Positions 44,639 to 53,194 of a stretch of DNA of 64,000 nucleotides are shown here, one piece after another. Made by a program: the position numbers and the translations under genes. Origin of the DNA: Clostridioides difficile_A (GTDB taxonomy: Bacteria; Bacillota; Clostridia; Peptostreptococcales; Peptostreptococcaceae); the NCBI GenBank assembly GCA_945909635.1, contig OX246690.1, positions 4,030,001 to 4,094,000 on the forward strand. Direction: 5' to 3'. Numbering within the stretch: position 1 is the first letter of the stretch; every line of letters starts with the position of its first letter. The notes beneath the pieces were generated by a model that saw only the letters and a list, made by a program, of their open reading frames with translations, made no database searches and had not been told where the DNA came from.

Positions 44639-47020
44639 CTAAAAATTTAACTTTGCTATTTCAACAGCAGATTTTGCATCCTTTGAATAATAGTCAGCAC
44701 CCATTTCTTCTGCATATTCTTCTGTCAAAACTGCACCTCCTACAAATACTTTCGCATTTATATCATTATCTCTTAATGCTTGAATCGTATCTTTCATGCT
44801 TTGGACAGTTGTAGTCATAAGTGCACTTAATCCTACTAATTTTATATTTCTTTTTTTGGCTACTTCTACTACTTCTTCAATTGGAACATCTTTCCCTAAA
44901 TCTATAACTTCATATCCATAATTTTCTAGCATTATTTTTACTATATTTTTTCCAATATCATGGATATCGCCTTTTACTGTGGCAACTATTATTTTTCCTT
45001 TAGATACATTATCACTACTTTTAATTAGTAAAGTTTCCTTTATTGTATTTAATGAAGCTTTAACTGTCTCTGCTGATTGAATCAATTGTGGTAAGAATAT
45101 ATCTCCACTATCATATCTCTTTCCTACTTTATCAAGGGCAGGAATTAAAATCTCATCTAATATATAATTTTCATCCTTTTCCTTCAAAAGATTCAGTGTT
45201 ACATTTTTTGCTTCGTCTTTTAATCCTCTTTCAACTAAAACATCTAGAGACAAATCTTTGTCAGTTTTCGTAGAAGAGTCTGATTTTTTTGAATTATTTA
45301 TATTGCTATATTGATTTATATATTTGATACACCCTTTATCTGTATTATTTAAGATTCTAAAAGAGTTAATAGCCTCCATCATACTATATTCATTTGGATT
45401 TATAATTGCTAAATCAAGACCTGCTCCTAAAGCTAATGTTAGAAAAGAAGCATTAAGTGCTTTTCTATTTGGAAGTCCGAATGAAATATTTGAAACACCT
45501 AAAATAGTTTTTACTCCCAATGTCTTTACCATTGTTATAGCCTTTATTGTCTCTATTGCTTCCTCTTGTTGTGCTGACACAGTTAATGATAAACAATCTA
45601 TAAATATATCTTTTGGCTTTATTCCATAAGAAACTGCTCTATCTACTATTCTTTTTGCTATTTCAAATCTTTCTTCAGCCTTTTTAGGTATACCTTTTTC
45701 ATCAAGAGTAAGTCCAACTACACATGAACCATACTTTTTGACTATTGGTAATATACTTTCTAAAGACTCCTCTTTGCCATTTACAGAGTTTACTATTGTT
45801 CTACCATTATAATATCTAAGTCCTTGTTCTAATGCTTCTACATTGGAAGAATCGACTTGTAAAGGTGTATCTACTACTGCCTGTATTTCTCTTATTAATT
45901 TTGGCATTAATTTTTTCTCATCTACCTCTGGTAAACCAACATTTACTCCTAATATTTGTGCCCCAGCATTTACTTGTTCTAATCCTAAGTTTATTGCATA
46001 ATCTAAATTTTCATTTTTCAATGCTTCTTGAAGAGATTTTCTTCCTGTAGGATTCAATCTTTCTCCAACAACTATAGGTGATTCTACTTCTACAAATTTT
46101 GATGGTGAACAAACTACACATTTGTCAATTTTCTCTATATTTCCCTTTACAACAGAATTTATATTATCAGATATTTCTTTTATAAAACTTGGATTTGTAC
46201 CACAACATCCACCTATTATAGTAGCACCAACCTCAACGAATTTCTTAACACCTTCAAAAAACTCTTTTGCATCAACATCATATATAGCCTCTCCATCAAC
46301 TATATTTGGTAAACCAGCATTTGCTTGAACCATCACAGGTATTGTAGCTCTTGATACTATTTTTTTTACTATTGGTAAAAGTTGTTTCGGTCCTAATGAA
46401 CAGTTTACTCCTATTGCATCAACACCCAATCCTTCTATAGTAGCCACCATACTCTCTGGCATACATCCAGTAAAACTTCTTCCTCCTTCATCAAATGTCA
46501 TAGTACAGAAAACAGGTAAGTCAGAATTTTCCTTTGCAGCTAATACAGCTGCTTTAGCTTCATATAAATCCATCATAGTCTCTATTACTATCACATCAAC
46601 ACCAGATTTTGCGCCCTGTAATACTTGTCTTTTAAATATTTCATATGCTCTATCAAAACTTAAAGTCCCCATAGGCTCTAACATCTCTCCTATAGGCCCA
46701 ATATCTAATGCTACATATCTAGGTTTAGTTTTATCTACACTTTCTATAGCTTTTCTAGCCACTAAAACAGCATTATCAATCACTTCTTCTACTGTATAGT
46801 TACTATCTAATTTTAGCTCATTACATCCAAAAGTATTTGTAAGAATTACGTTTGAACCTGCCTCTAAATATGAGGTATGTATTTCTATAAGTTTGTCTGG
46901 ATTTTGAATACCAAACACTTCTGGGTTTTCACCTAACTTTAAACCTTTTTGTTGAAGCATTGTTCCCATTGCACCATCAAATATTAGTATATTATTCTTA
47001 AGATATTGTCTTATTTCCAC
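44639..47020 (-). CDS. metH: Cobalamin-dependent methionine synthase, lacking the reactivation domain
   Basis: A 793-aa methyltransferase that moves a methyl group from methyl-tetrahydrofolate to homocysteine. Order: homocysteine-binding barrel (about 1-300, zinc ligands in GVNCS and GGCCGTNP), pterin-binding barrel (about 315-570, VGERLNPTGRKSL), B12 cap and B12-binding domain (about 590-793, with DIHDIGKNIV holding the cobalt-ligand His). The usual C-terminal SAM-dependent reactivation domain is absent; the preceding gene supplies it. AGGAGAG favours GTG 47020, giving a 23-bp overlap with that gene; an in-frame start at 47098 lies inside it. Confidence 0.93.
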   Translation of the reverse strand: MEIRQYLKNNILIFDGAMGTMLQQKGLKLGENPEVFGIQNPDKLIEIHTSYLEAGSNVILTNTFGCNELKLDSNYTVEEVIDNAVLVARKAIESVDKTKPRYVALDIGPIGEMLEPMGTLSFDRAYEIFKRQVLQGAKSGVDVIVIETMMDLYEAKAAVLAAKENSDLPVFCTMTFDEGGRSFTGCMPESMVATIEGLGVDAIGVNCSLGPKQLLPIVKKIVSRATIPVMVQANAGLPNIVDGEAIYDVDAKEFFEGVKKFVEVGATIIGGCCGTNPSFIKEISDNINSVVKGNIEKIDKCVVCSPSKFVEVESPIVVGERLNPTGRKSLQEALKNENLDYAINLGLEQVNAGAQILGVNVGLPEVDEKKLMPKLIREIQAVVDTPLQVDSSNVEALEQGLRYYNGRTIVNSVNGKEESLESILPIVKKYGSCVVGLTLDEKGIPKKAEERFEIAKRIVDRAVSYGIKPKDIFIDCLSLTVSAQQEEAIETIKAITMVKTLGVKTILGVSNISFGLPNRKALNASFLTLALGAGLDLAIINPNEYSMMEAINSFRILNNTDKGCIKYINQYSNINNSKKSDSSTKTDKDLSLDVLVERGLKDEAKNVTLNLLKEKDENYILDEILIPALDKVGKRYDSGDIFLPQLIQSAETVKASLNTIKETLLIKSSDNVSKGKIIVATVKGDIHDIGKNIVKIMLENYGYEVIDLGKDVPIEEVVEVAKKRNIKLVGLSALMTTTVQSMKDTIQALRDNDINAKVFVGGAVLTEEYAEEMGADYYSKDAKSAVEIAKLNF

Positions 47021-47717
47021 AAGAATTCTCTCCTTTTCTATATGTACAGTTTCTATAGTTTTTACAATTTTCACACGATTTTTCTTTTTTAGATTCATCT
47101 ATTTTTATATTAGAAATACCTATGATAGCCACTACTGACTTTCTAGGTATCATAATCCCATTGGAAGTAATTGTTAAACCTATTTGTTTTTGAGCATTTA
47201 ACACATTTAATATATCTATATTTTTTTCTATTGGTAAATCTCCATATCCTGGACTATATCGCATAGTTATAAATTTATTTTGTTCTAAAAAAACCTTTTC
47301 TACATTATCTTGAATGATATCACATACTTCTTCTATTGCTGTTGTTCCACATGAATCTATTATTAGTCCTTTTGTTAAATCTGAATAAGAATGTCTTTTT
47401 ATTTCTTTTTCTATCTCTAATCCTAATGTAGCTGCCATAATTACACATTCATTACATTCTTTTAAAAGTTCATATATATCTTTACTTTCTAATGTTAAAT
47501 TTGTCCCCTCTAACTCTACAACATTATCTTTATTTATTTTAATAGGATAAATCCTAGATAAATATCTAGGATTTATTTTATTTTTAGTTATATCTACACA
47601 TTCATCAATAGTATCTTTAAGGTCTTTATCTATCTCTTGACCTCTGTATTGTAAGTATCTTAAAACTTCACTTTGATTTATGTTTATATTTCCTTTTTCA
47701 ATTAAATTATTCTCCAT
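46998..47717 (-). CDS. Stand-alone methionine synthase reactivation-domain protein
   Basis: A 239-aa protein that resembles the C-terminal activation domain of MetH: YSPGYGDLPIEKNIDILNVLNAQKQIGLTITSNGIMIPRKSVVAIIGIS carries the SAM-binding R-x-x-x-G-Y type element (here MRYSPGYGD). A C-terminal cysteine-rich tail (CENCKNYRNCTYRKGENSCG) may bind a metal or cluster and is not part of E. coli MetH. It reductively methylates inactive cob(II)alamin in this split system. It overlaps luxS by 11 bp and metH by 23 bp. Confidence 0.87.
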   Translation of the reverse strand: MENNLIEKGNININQSEVLRYLQYRGQEIDKDLKDTIDECVDITKNKINPRYLSRIYPIKINKDNVVELEGTNLTLESKDIYELLKECNECVIMAATLGLEIEKEIKRHSYSDLTKGLIIDSCGTTAIEEVCDIIQDNVEKVFLEQNKFITMRYSPGYGDLPIEKNIDILNVLNAQKQIGLTITSNGIMIPRKSVVAIIGISNIKIDESKKEKSCENCKNYRNCTYRKGENSCGNKTIS

Positions 47718-48162
47718 ATATGTTTAAAGAAAATCCTTTGTCCAAAACATCTTTTGCGTATTCTTTTGCTCCAAATAAAGATAAATCTCTGTAGTTCCCA
47801 CATTCTATTGCTGTAGCTGCCGGCATTTCATCTGATTCAACCACTTTTTTTAATGCTTCTTCTAAACCAACCTTAACTGTATTGGCATCTACATCTCCCC
47901 ATAGTATTAAATAAAATCCTGTTCTACATCCCATTGGAGATAAGTCTATTACTCCCTCTAATGTATCTCTTAAATAAGTTGCTAACAGATGCTCTAAACC
48001 ATGCATAGCAGCAGTTCCAAAACTCTCTACATTTGGTTGTAAAAATCTTAGGTCAAATTTACTTACCTTATCTCCCTTTACTCCATCAAGTACGCTACAT
48101 TTTCTTACAAAAGGAGCTTTTACTTTTGTATGGTCTAACTTAAAACTTTCCACTTTTTCCAT
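47707..48162 (-). CDS. luxS: S-ribosylhomocysteine lyase, autoinducer-2 synthase
   Basis: A 151-aa metal-dependent lyase that cleaves S-ribosylhomocysteine to homocysteine and DPD, the AI-2 precursor. The metal site HxxEH-type motif is AMHGLEHLLATYLR, with the third ligand Cys in AIECGNYRDLS; SPMGCRTGFYLI holds the catalytic Cys. The N-terminal LDHTKVKAPFVRKC is typical. The ATG has GGAGG. It opens the operon luxS - reactivation protein - metH, which turns the product homocysteine back into methionine, behind a SAM riboswitch. Confidence 0.96.
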   Translation of the reverse strand: MEKVESFKLDHTKVKAPFVRKCSVLDGVKGDKVSKFDLRFLQPNVESFGTAAMHGLEHLLATYLRDTLEGVIDLSPMGCRTGFYLILWGDVDANTVKVGLEEALKKVVESDEMPAATAIECGNYRDLSLFGAKEYAKDVLDKGFSLNIYGE

Positions 48163-48202
48163 TATTTAATCCTCCATTATCTTTTAAATTCATTACATTA
48201 AT

Positions 48203-48345
48203 TCTAAAAAAAACTCCCCCTATCCATTATTGATAAGAAGAGTATATTATTTCAAATCGTCTCATCGTCGTTAGCAGGACCACCTAATAAAAGGTTGGTA
48301 TAGGATCACTGAGCTAACTCTCTCCCCTAACTCTTGATAAGTATC
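48203..48345 (-). promoter_or_regulatory. SAM-I (S-box) riboswitch with terminator, upstream of luxS
   Basis: Minus-strand leader with CTTATCAAGAG (48331-48341), GGGGAGAGAG, CAGTGATCC, CCAACC and the closing AACGACGATGAGA, in the S-box order. A G·U-rich terminator stem (about 48213-48243, ACTCTTCTTATC pairing with GGATAGGGGGAGT) and a T8 run end it 40 bp before luxS. High SAM should terminate transcription, fitting a methionine-recycling operon. Confidence 0.88.
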
Positions 48346-48435
48346 TTATTAAACTGACTTAAATTATATATTACTTTTTTATTTTTGTAAACACTTTATC
48401 GCTATATTGTTTATACATCTAATTATACTTTTGTT

Positions 48436-49623
48436 TTATAACTCAACTGATTGTATTATTGGCAGTTGTACCTCAAATACAGTTTGATGTTTATTGCTTG
48501 AAACAGTGATTTCTCCACCATGTAAGTTTACAATGTTCTTTGTGATTGCAAGACCCAATCCAGACCCTCCAGCATTTCTATTTCTTGACTTTTCAACTCT
48601 ATAAAATCTGTCAAATATATTTGGTAAATCTAATACTGGAATTGGTTCTCCATAATTTATGACCTTTACAATTGCCATATCTTCTTTTTTCTCTGTGACT
48701 ATATCTACATAGAGTCCATCTTTTCCATACTTCATAGCATTAGTCATAAGATTCTCAAATACTCTTACTAATTTATTTGGGTCAGCTTTTACAATTAATT
48801 TTTCTTCATTAAAATTAACTCTACTAACCATAAATTCCTGCCTAAAATAAATTTCAAATTGAGATACTATCTGACTTAATAACTCTACTAAATTTATTTC
48901 TATCTTATTTAATCTCATTGTATTGTTTTGCATTTTAGTAAGTTCAAACAAATCATTTATGAGTACATTTAAATTTTTCGATTTTTCATATGCAATATTA
49001 ACATAATACATCATCTGTACTTCATCTTTATACTTACCTTCTTCTATCAATCCTAAATAACCCATTATTGATGTCAAAGGTGTTCTTAAATCATGTGACA
49101 CATTTGTTATTAAATCTGTTTTGGTTTGCTGAGCTTGTCTCTCTTCAACAGTTATGTTTCTAAGTTGATGAATAATACTATTAATTTTATGTGCTAGTTC
49201 ATCAATATCATCAACTTCTTTATCCTTTAATTCTTCTAAATCATACTCGATATCTATATTCTTTTGTAAATCACTTTCATCCATTGAATTTACAGCATCT
49301 AAAATAACTTCTAACTTCTGATTCTTTTTATTAGCTTTTTTTATAAAATCTACAACTTGCTTATTTCTCTTGTATGATATTAAAGAGTAAATTGCTAACG
49401 ATGAAATTAGAAATAAAGATGGATAAAACAATCCCTCTCCCATAGATGCTCTTAAATCTCTTAAATTATATACAAGATAATTAATTGTAGATAAATGAGT
49501 ATTAACATATAACAATTTTATTATATAAATGCTTGTTAACATAATTATTAAAGTAATAATGCAACTTATTGCAAAATCTATTATAGGACGAAACATATGA
49601 TTTAATAAGCTTTTATTTTTCAA
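48436..49623 (-). CDS. Sensor histidine kinase, VanS-like
   Basis: A 395-aa kinase with two membrane helices (about 10-35 and 60-80) enclosing a short external loop, then a HAMP-like acidic linker, HisKA with TNVSHDLRTPLTSIMGYLGL, and HATPase boxes ENLMTNAMKYG, NIFDRFYRVEKSR and GSGLGLAITKNIV. The start is a TTG at 49623 that overlaps the response regulator stop; TAGGAT lies 8 nt upstream. It is cotranscribed with the IStron-split response regulator and lies near a VanY-type gene, so cell-wall sensing is likely. No vanHAX-type genes are present. Confidence 0.9.
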   Translation of the reverse strand: MKNKSLLNHMFRPIIDFAISCIITLIIMLTSIYIIKLLYVNTHLSTINYLVYNLRDLRASMGEGLFYPSLFLISSLAIYSLISYKRNKQVVDFIKKANKKNQKLEVILDAVNSMDESDLQKNIDIEYDLEELKDKEVDDIDELAHKINSIIHQLRNITVEERQAQQTKTDLITNVSHDLRTPLTSIMGYLGLIEEGKYKDEVQMMYYVNIAYEKSKNLNVLINDLFELTKMQNNTMRLNKIEINLVELLSQIVSQFEIYFRQEFMVSRVNFNEEKLIVKADPNKLVRVFENLMTNAMKYGKDGLYVDIVTEKKEDMAIVKVINYGEPIPVLDLPNIFDRFYRVEKSRNRNAGGSGLGLAITKNIVNLHGGEITVSSNKHQTVFEVQLPIIQSVEL

Positions 49624-49816
49624 TTTTATATCCTACTCCCCATACAGTATGAATTATTTTTTCTCCATCTGTATATTTTTCAATTTTATCTCTTATTCTA
49701 CTCATATGGACCATTACAGTATTATTAGATTGATAATATTTCTCTTTCCATACCTTTTCAAATATTTCTTCTGTACTATATACTCTTCCCTTATTATTTG
49801 CTAGTAAGTACAATAT
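49613..49816 (-). CDS. Response regulator, 3' exon (DNA-binding domain) downstream of the IStron
   Basis: Sixty-seven codons plus stop. Begins ATA TTG TAC (I-L-Y) directly after the IStron end at 49817 and encodes YLLANNKGRVYSTEEIFEKVW...NNTVMVHMSRIRDKIEKYTDGEKIIHTVWGVGYKIEK, the recognition helix and C-terminal hairpin of an OmpR-type winged helix. On its own it lacks any receiver. Joined to the 5' exon (51728-52231) it gives a continuous 235-aa regulator with SREFD-ILYLLANN at the joint. Spliced RNA is needed for full function. Confidence 0.85.
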   Translation of the reverse strand: MLYLLANNKGRVYSTEEIFEKVWKEKYYQSNNTVMVHMSRIRDKIEKYTDGEKIIHTVWGVGYKIEK

Positions 49817-49942
49817 CTGAACCTCCCATTACTAAAGTCACAGGGTTCCTGCTTCATAGAATTTTGCATACTAAAATATGTCTTACTAATTCTCCACAGG
49901 CTATCCCCATAGTTCCTACGGTTCTTACATAAGTTATTTATT
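49817..49942 (-). ncRNA. Predicted 3' end of the TnpB guide RNA (omega-RNA) scaffold and intron 3' end
   Basis: The 126 nt between the TnpB stop and the element end have no protein gene and contain short inverted motifs. In IS605-family elements this region is the scaffold of the guide RNA, with the guide read from flanking host DNA. Here the guide would start ATATTGTACTTACTAGCA (49816 downward). Assignment is by position and family knowledge only. Confidence 0.5.
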
Positions 49943-51043
49943 TTAAACTGTTATTAGTCTTAATCCTTCTTTTAGTATATTTATACTTGCATTTATATCT
50001 CTATCGTGAGTTACATTACAACAAGGACAAATCCATTCTCTTATACTTAAATTCTTAACTTCCTCGTTTTTATATCCACATTTATTGCATATTTGTGAAC
50101 TTGCAAAGAATTTACCTACCTTTACAACTTGTCTACCATACCAATTAGCCTTGTATTCTAATTGACGAATAAATTCTGACCATGACACATCAGAAATTAA
50201 GCGAGATAGTTTACGATTTCTAGTCATATTCTTTACTTGTAAATCTTCTATGCAAATAATATCATTCTCTTTTATTAATTTAGTATATAGTTTTTGTAGA
50301 AAATCCTTTCGACTATTAGCTATATGTTCTTGAAGTCTTGCAACTTTTAATCTTGCTTTATTTCTATTTGAACTACCAATTGTTTTTCTCGATAGTTTTC
50401 TTTGTAATTTAGCAAGTCTATTTAATGACTTCTTAAGATACTTAGGATTTTCTATAAAGTCTCCACAACTTGAGATACAAAATTCTTTAATTCCTAAATC
50501 TAAACCTATCTGATTATTAGTATTTTCAAATGCTTTAATATCTATATCAGTACAACATAATGATACATAATATTTACCACTTGGTTTTTTGGATATAGTA
50601 GCATTAAGTATTCTACCTTGAGGTACTTGTTTATCCCTTACTTTAACCATACCAAGTTTAGGTAATTTTATATATTGACTAAGGTACAGAATATTTCCAT
50701 TTGTAAAGTTTGTTCTATATGAAAATCTATTAGTTTTCTTTGATTTAAATTTAGGAAATCCTATATTTTCTTTAAAGAATTTTTTATATGCGTTTTCTAA
50801 ATCTTTTAAGGTATTTTGTAGTGAAAATTTGTCAGGTTCTTTAAGCCACTCTAATTCTCTTTTTAAATTGGTCAAATCAGAACTACACTGTTTATAAGTA
50901 AAAGCTTCTTTATCATTTTCATAAACTTCTATTTTTTTAGCAAGATATTTATTATATACAAATCTACAACATCCAAAAGTTTTGTTAATTAACTCTTGCT
51001 GTTTTTTATTTGGATACATTCTAAACTTATATGCTTTTTCCAC
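49943..51043 (-). CDS. tnpB: TnpB RNA-guided nuclease, IS605-family IStron
   Basis: A 366-aa TnpB with an intact RuvC triad: Asp in QIGLDLGIKEF (about 182), Glu in DIICIEDLQVKN (about 266) and Asp in THDRDINASINIL (about 349), plus the CxxC...CxxC zinc finger SQICNKCGYKN..ICPCC. The N-terminal wedge/HTH region starts KAYKFRMYPNKKQQELI. GAGGTGATAGTA favours the GTG at 51043 over one at 51052. TnpB enzymes cut DNA beside a TAM using RNA from the element end; in this family the TAM equals the target, here TTGAT. No TnpA accompanies it. Confidence 0.93.
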   Translation of the reverse strand: MEKAYKFRMYPNKKQQELINKTFGCCRFVYNKYLAKKIEVYENDKEAFTYKQCSSDLTNLKRELEWLKEPDKFSLQNTLKDLENAYKKFFKENIGFPKFKSKKTNRFSYRTNFTNGNILYLSQYIKLPKLGMVKVRDKQVPQGRILNATISKKPSGKYYVSLCCTDIDIKAFENTNNQIGLDLGIKEFCISSCGDFIENPKYLKKSLNRLAKLQRKLSRKTIGSSNRNKARLKVARLQEHIANSRKDFLQKLYTKLIKENDIICIEDLQVKNMTRNRKLSRLISDVSWSEFIRQLEYKANWYGRQVVKVGKFFASSQICNKCGYKNEEVKNLSIREWICPCCNVTHDRDINASINILKEGLRLITV

Positions 51044-51239
51044 TACTATCACCTCACTTTACTTGTTTTTTATGATTATGTTAATACTAGATGTTCATAT
51101 TTTACAATACCATACTATATGGTATTGTACTAAATATACATATCCAAGTCACTTCCATTTTTCATTATCCACTCTAATATTAACAAGTACAATTTTTTAA
51201 AACAAGTTTTTTAAAGGTTTTTATATTTATTTTTAAATA

Positions 51240-51727
51240 ACATATGTAAGAACCGTAAGTCCTAACTTTTATCATTTTTGAGGTTGTCGTTCACATAAGT
51301 TCGCTACTACCTATGCAGTTCTCTTATGAACTTCTTACACTTTCATGTAAGCACAGACTATATCTTATCCTTCGGCGTTATCCGTTAAGGTCTACCCACT
51401 TCCACTACCAATAGCTTGTAGTGTACTTCCCTCAAGAGGAATAGTCGTTGAAGTTTCTCCTATTCGGAGCTTACCTGCTGATTGCCCATTTTAAAGTACT
51501 TAGGGTTTAACCTTATACCATCTAACCAATTTTTTCTACTTTCGTAACTTTCACACTTAGGTTTATTTCATCCTTATGTTTTAGTTTGGTTAGCTTTAGG
51601 GGTTTCCAGCAATTCAAGTAGTATTGGATAGGTTCCATCCTATCTCTACATATAAGTTTCCCTATATGCTGACTACTTTAGCTACTAACTCACGACTAAA
51701 GTCATGAGTGTGCATAGCTATTTTTTA
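51240..51727 (-). ncRNA. Group I intron ribozyme core at the 5' end of the IStron
   Basis: Conserved core elements occur in order on the minus strand: the P/Q-type AATTGCTGGAAACCCC (51599-51614), the R-type GGCAATCAGCAGGTAAGC (51469-51486) and the S-type AAGATATAGTC (51357-51367). The 5' splice site is after the U of TTGAT at 51728 and the 3' splice site after G at 49817, which is the rule for group I introns (U at the 5' exon end, G at the intron end). Family knowledge: C. difficile CdISt1 combines this intron with IS605-type genes. Confidence 0.87.
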
Positions 51728-52231
51728 ATCAAATTCTCTTGATGTTAAAGTTATGTCCTTCCCAGCTACTGTTACACTATGCTTTTCCTTATCTATTAAT
51801 AACGCTCCAACTTCTATGGTATTCTTATTTTCATTATTAGCACCACTAAAATAATATGCTCTTCTAATCAAAGATTTGACTCTCACAGTAAGCTCAAGTG
51901 GATTAAATGGTTTTGTCAAATAATCATCTGCGCCAGTCATTATTCCTTGTATTTTATCCATATCTTCTGATTTTGCACTCAACATAAGTATTGGTATATT
52001 TAAACTTTCTCTAACTCTTCTGCAAACTTCTATACCATCCATTTTGGGCATCATTATATCCAACACCATTAAATGAATATTCTCTTTTTTTAAAATTTCT
52101 ATAGCTTCTTCTCCATCTTCAGCTTTAATTACACTATATCCACTATTTAAAAGATATATCTCTATAAGATCTCTTATTTCTTTTTCATCATCAACAACAA
52201 GAATTGTATTTTCCACTTTTACACATCCCAA
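51728..52231 (-). CDS. Response regulator, 5' exon (receiver domain) interrupted by the IStron
   Basis: Codes for 168 residues of an OmpR-type regulator: receiver with DDEKE near the N-terminus, phospho-accepting Asp in LMVLDIMMPKMDG, Thr/Ser in MLSAKSED and Lys in YLTKPFNPLEL, then the first strands of the winged helix ending SREFD. Without splicing, a TAA of the IStron follows at once, giving a receiver-only protein. The start is uncertain: TTG at 52231 or GTG at 52216 (VENTILVVDDE). Splicing to 49816-49613 would give 235 aa. VanR-like by context with a VanS-like kinase. Confidence 0.88.
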
Positions 52232-52352
52232 CTTAACCTTTGTACATAGTTTTTATTCAAATAAAATTATACTATACTTTAGTTAAAGTAATCCATTAAA
52301 TTTCTTCAACTACCCACTTCCAATATAATACAATTCATCTTAAACATTTATA

Positions 52353-53069
52353 TTATTTGCTTTGTAGATATTCTTCTAAAGTTAATCCTCTTGAATAAAT
52401 TTCCTCGGCAATATCTTTACCAACATATCTAATATGCCATGGTTCATATGCTGTACCAGTTATATTTTCTTTGCCTTTAGGATATCTTATTATAAACCCA
52501 AACTTATGAGCATTTTCTGCAAGCCATATAGCTTCTTTTGTACTACCAACAAACCATCTCTCTGGATTTGTTAAGTCAATACAAAGCCCAGTCTGATGCT
52601 CACTATGACCAGGTTTTGCCACATATTCATCTGCTTTTTCCTGCCCTTGAGATTTTACTCTTTTTGTATAAGTATCTTGCTGAGTATTGTAAGACCTATA
52701 TGCTGAAGACCCTAAAAACTGTATTCCTTCTTCATTAGCTTGCTTAACTAAATCTTCCACTGCTTTTGCAGGTTCTCCTGCCATTTGTTTTTCTTCTTCT
52801 GTCGCTTCTTCAACAAAAGGTATATTTACTTTAGTAATATTTTCGGGAGCATAATCTTTACTAATTCCATTTGTCTTGTTTACCAGTAATATATTTGCTA
52901 TACTATTTGAGTGATTTTTATTTTGGGAATTTGATTCAACATCTTCTTCTGAAGCAACTTGGGCAGTTCCTGTTGGTGTTTTATCTTTTATAAGAAATTT
53001 ATTTTTAGATATAAATACACTTATAAATACTACTATAATAATAGCTAATATTAATTTAAATTTTTTCAT
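52353..53069 (-). CDS. D-alanyl-D-alanine carboxypeptidase, VanY/M15B family
   Basis: A 238-aa membrane-anchored or exported zinc peptidase. One N-terminal hydrophobic helix (about residues 5-22), then a linker, then the M15B catalytic domain with SAYRSYNTQQ, the zinc motif KPGHSEHQTGLCIDL and the third ligand in EPWHIRYVG. It trims the terminal D-Ala from peptidoglycan stem peptides. It lies 120 bp before the response regulator gene and may be in its regulon. ATG has AAGGAG. The gene is monocistronic or leads the two-component operon; no clear terminator lies between. Confidence 0.93.
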   Translation of the reverse strand: MKKFKLILAIIIVVFISVFISKNKFLIKDKTPTGTAQVASEEDVESNSQNKNHSNSIANILLVNKTNGISKDYAPENITKVNIPFVEEATEEEKQMAGEPAKAVEDLVKQANEEGIQFLGSSAYRSYNTQQDTYTKRVKSQGQEKADEYVAKPGHSEHQTGLCIDLTNPERWFVGSTKEAIWLAENAHKFGFIIRYPKGKENITGTAYEPWHIRYVGKDIAEEIYSRGLTLEEYLQSK

Positions 53070-53194
53070 GGTTACATCTTCTCCTTTTTGTATGTTTGTC
53101 TATAATGTTAATTTTAGAGTATAAGTTTTAAGTATTTTATAAGTAAATCTTAAGTAAATCTTAAATTTAATATTTTTGAAAGGTGGTGCTAAAA

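Larger units (their letters stand above)
49817..51727 (-). mobile_element. CdISt1-like IStron (group I intron plus TnpB), inserted in a response regulator gene
   Basis: The element is 1,911 bp and lies in the same direction as the host gene. Its 5' part (about 51060-51727) has no protein gene but carries group I intron core sequences; its 3' part carries TnpB. It follows TTGAT in the host, the target used by ISDra2-type elements, has no target duplication, and ends in G (the group I omega-G position). Removing it joins GAA TTT GAT to ATA TTG TAC in frame. No TnpA transposase is present, so it is non-autonomous for transposition. Confidence 0.87.

Noticed and set aside
49613..52231. Simple pseudogene call for the response regulator
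   Set aside because: The interruption is an IStron with group I core motifs and the exon joint restores the frame exactly, so splicing is more likely than loss of function.
48436..53069. Vancomycin resistance operon (VanR/VanS-like pair plus VanY-type peptidase)
   Set aside because: No VanH, D-Ala-D-Lac or D-Ala-D-Ser ligase, VanX or VanT-type gene is present; only the regulators and a general carboxypeptidase are seen.
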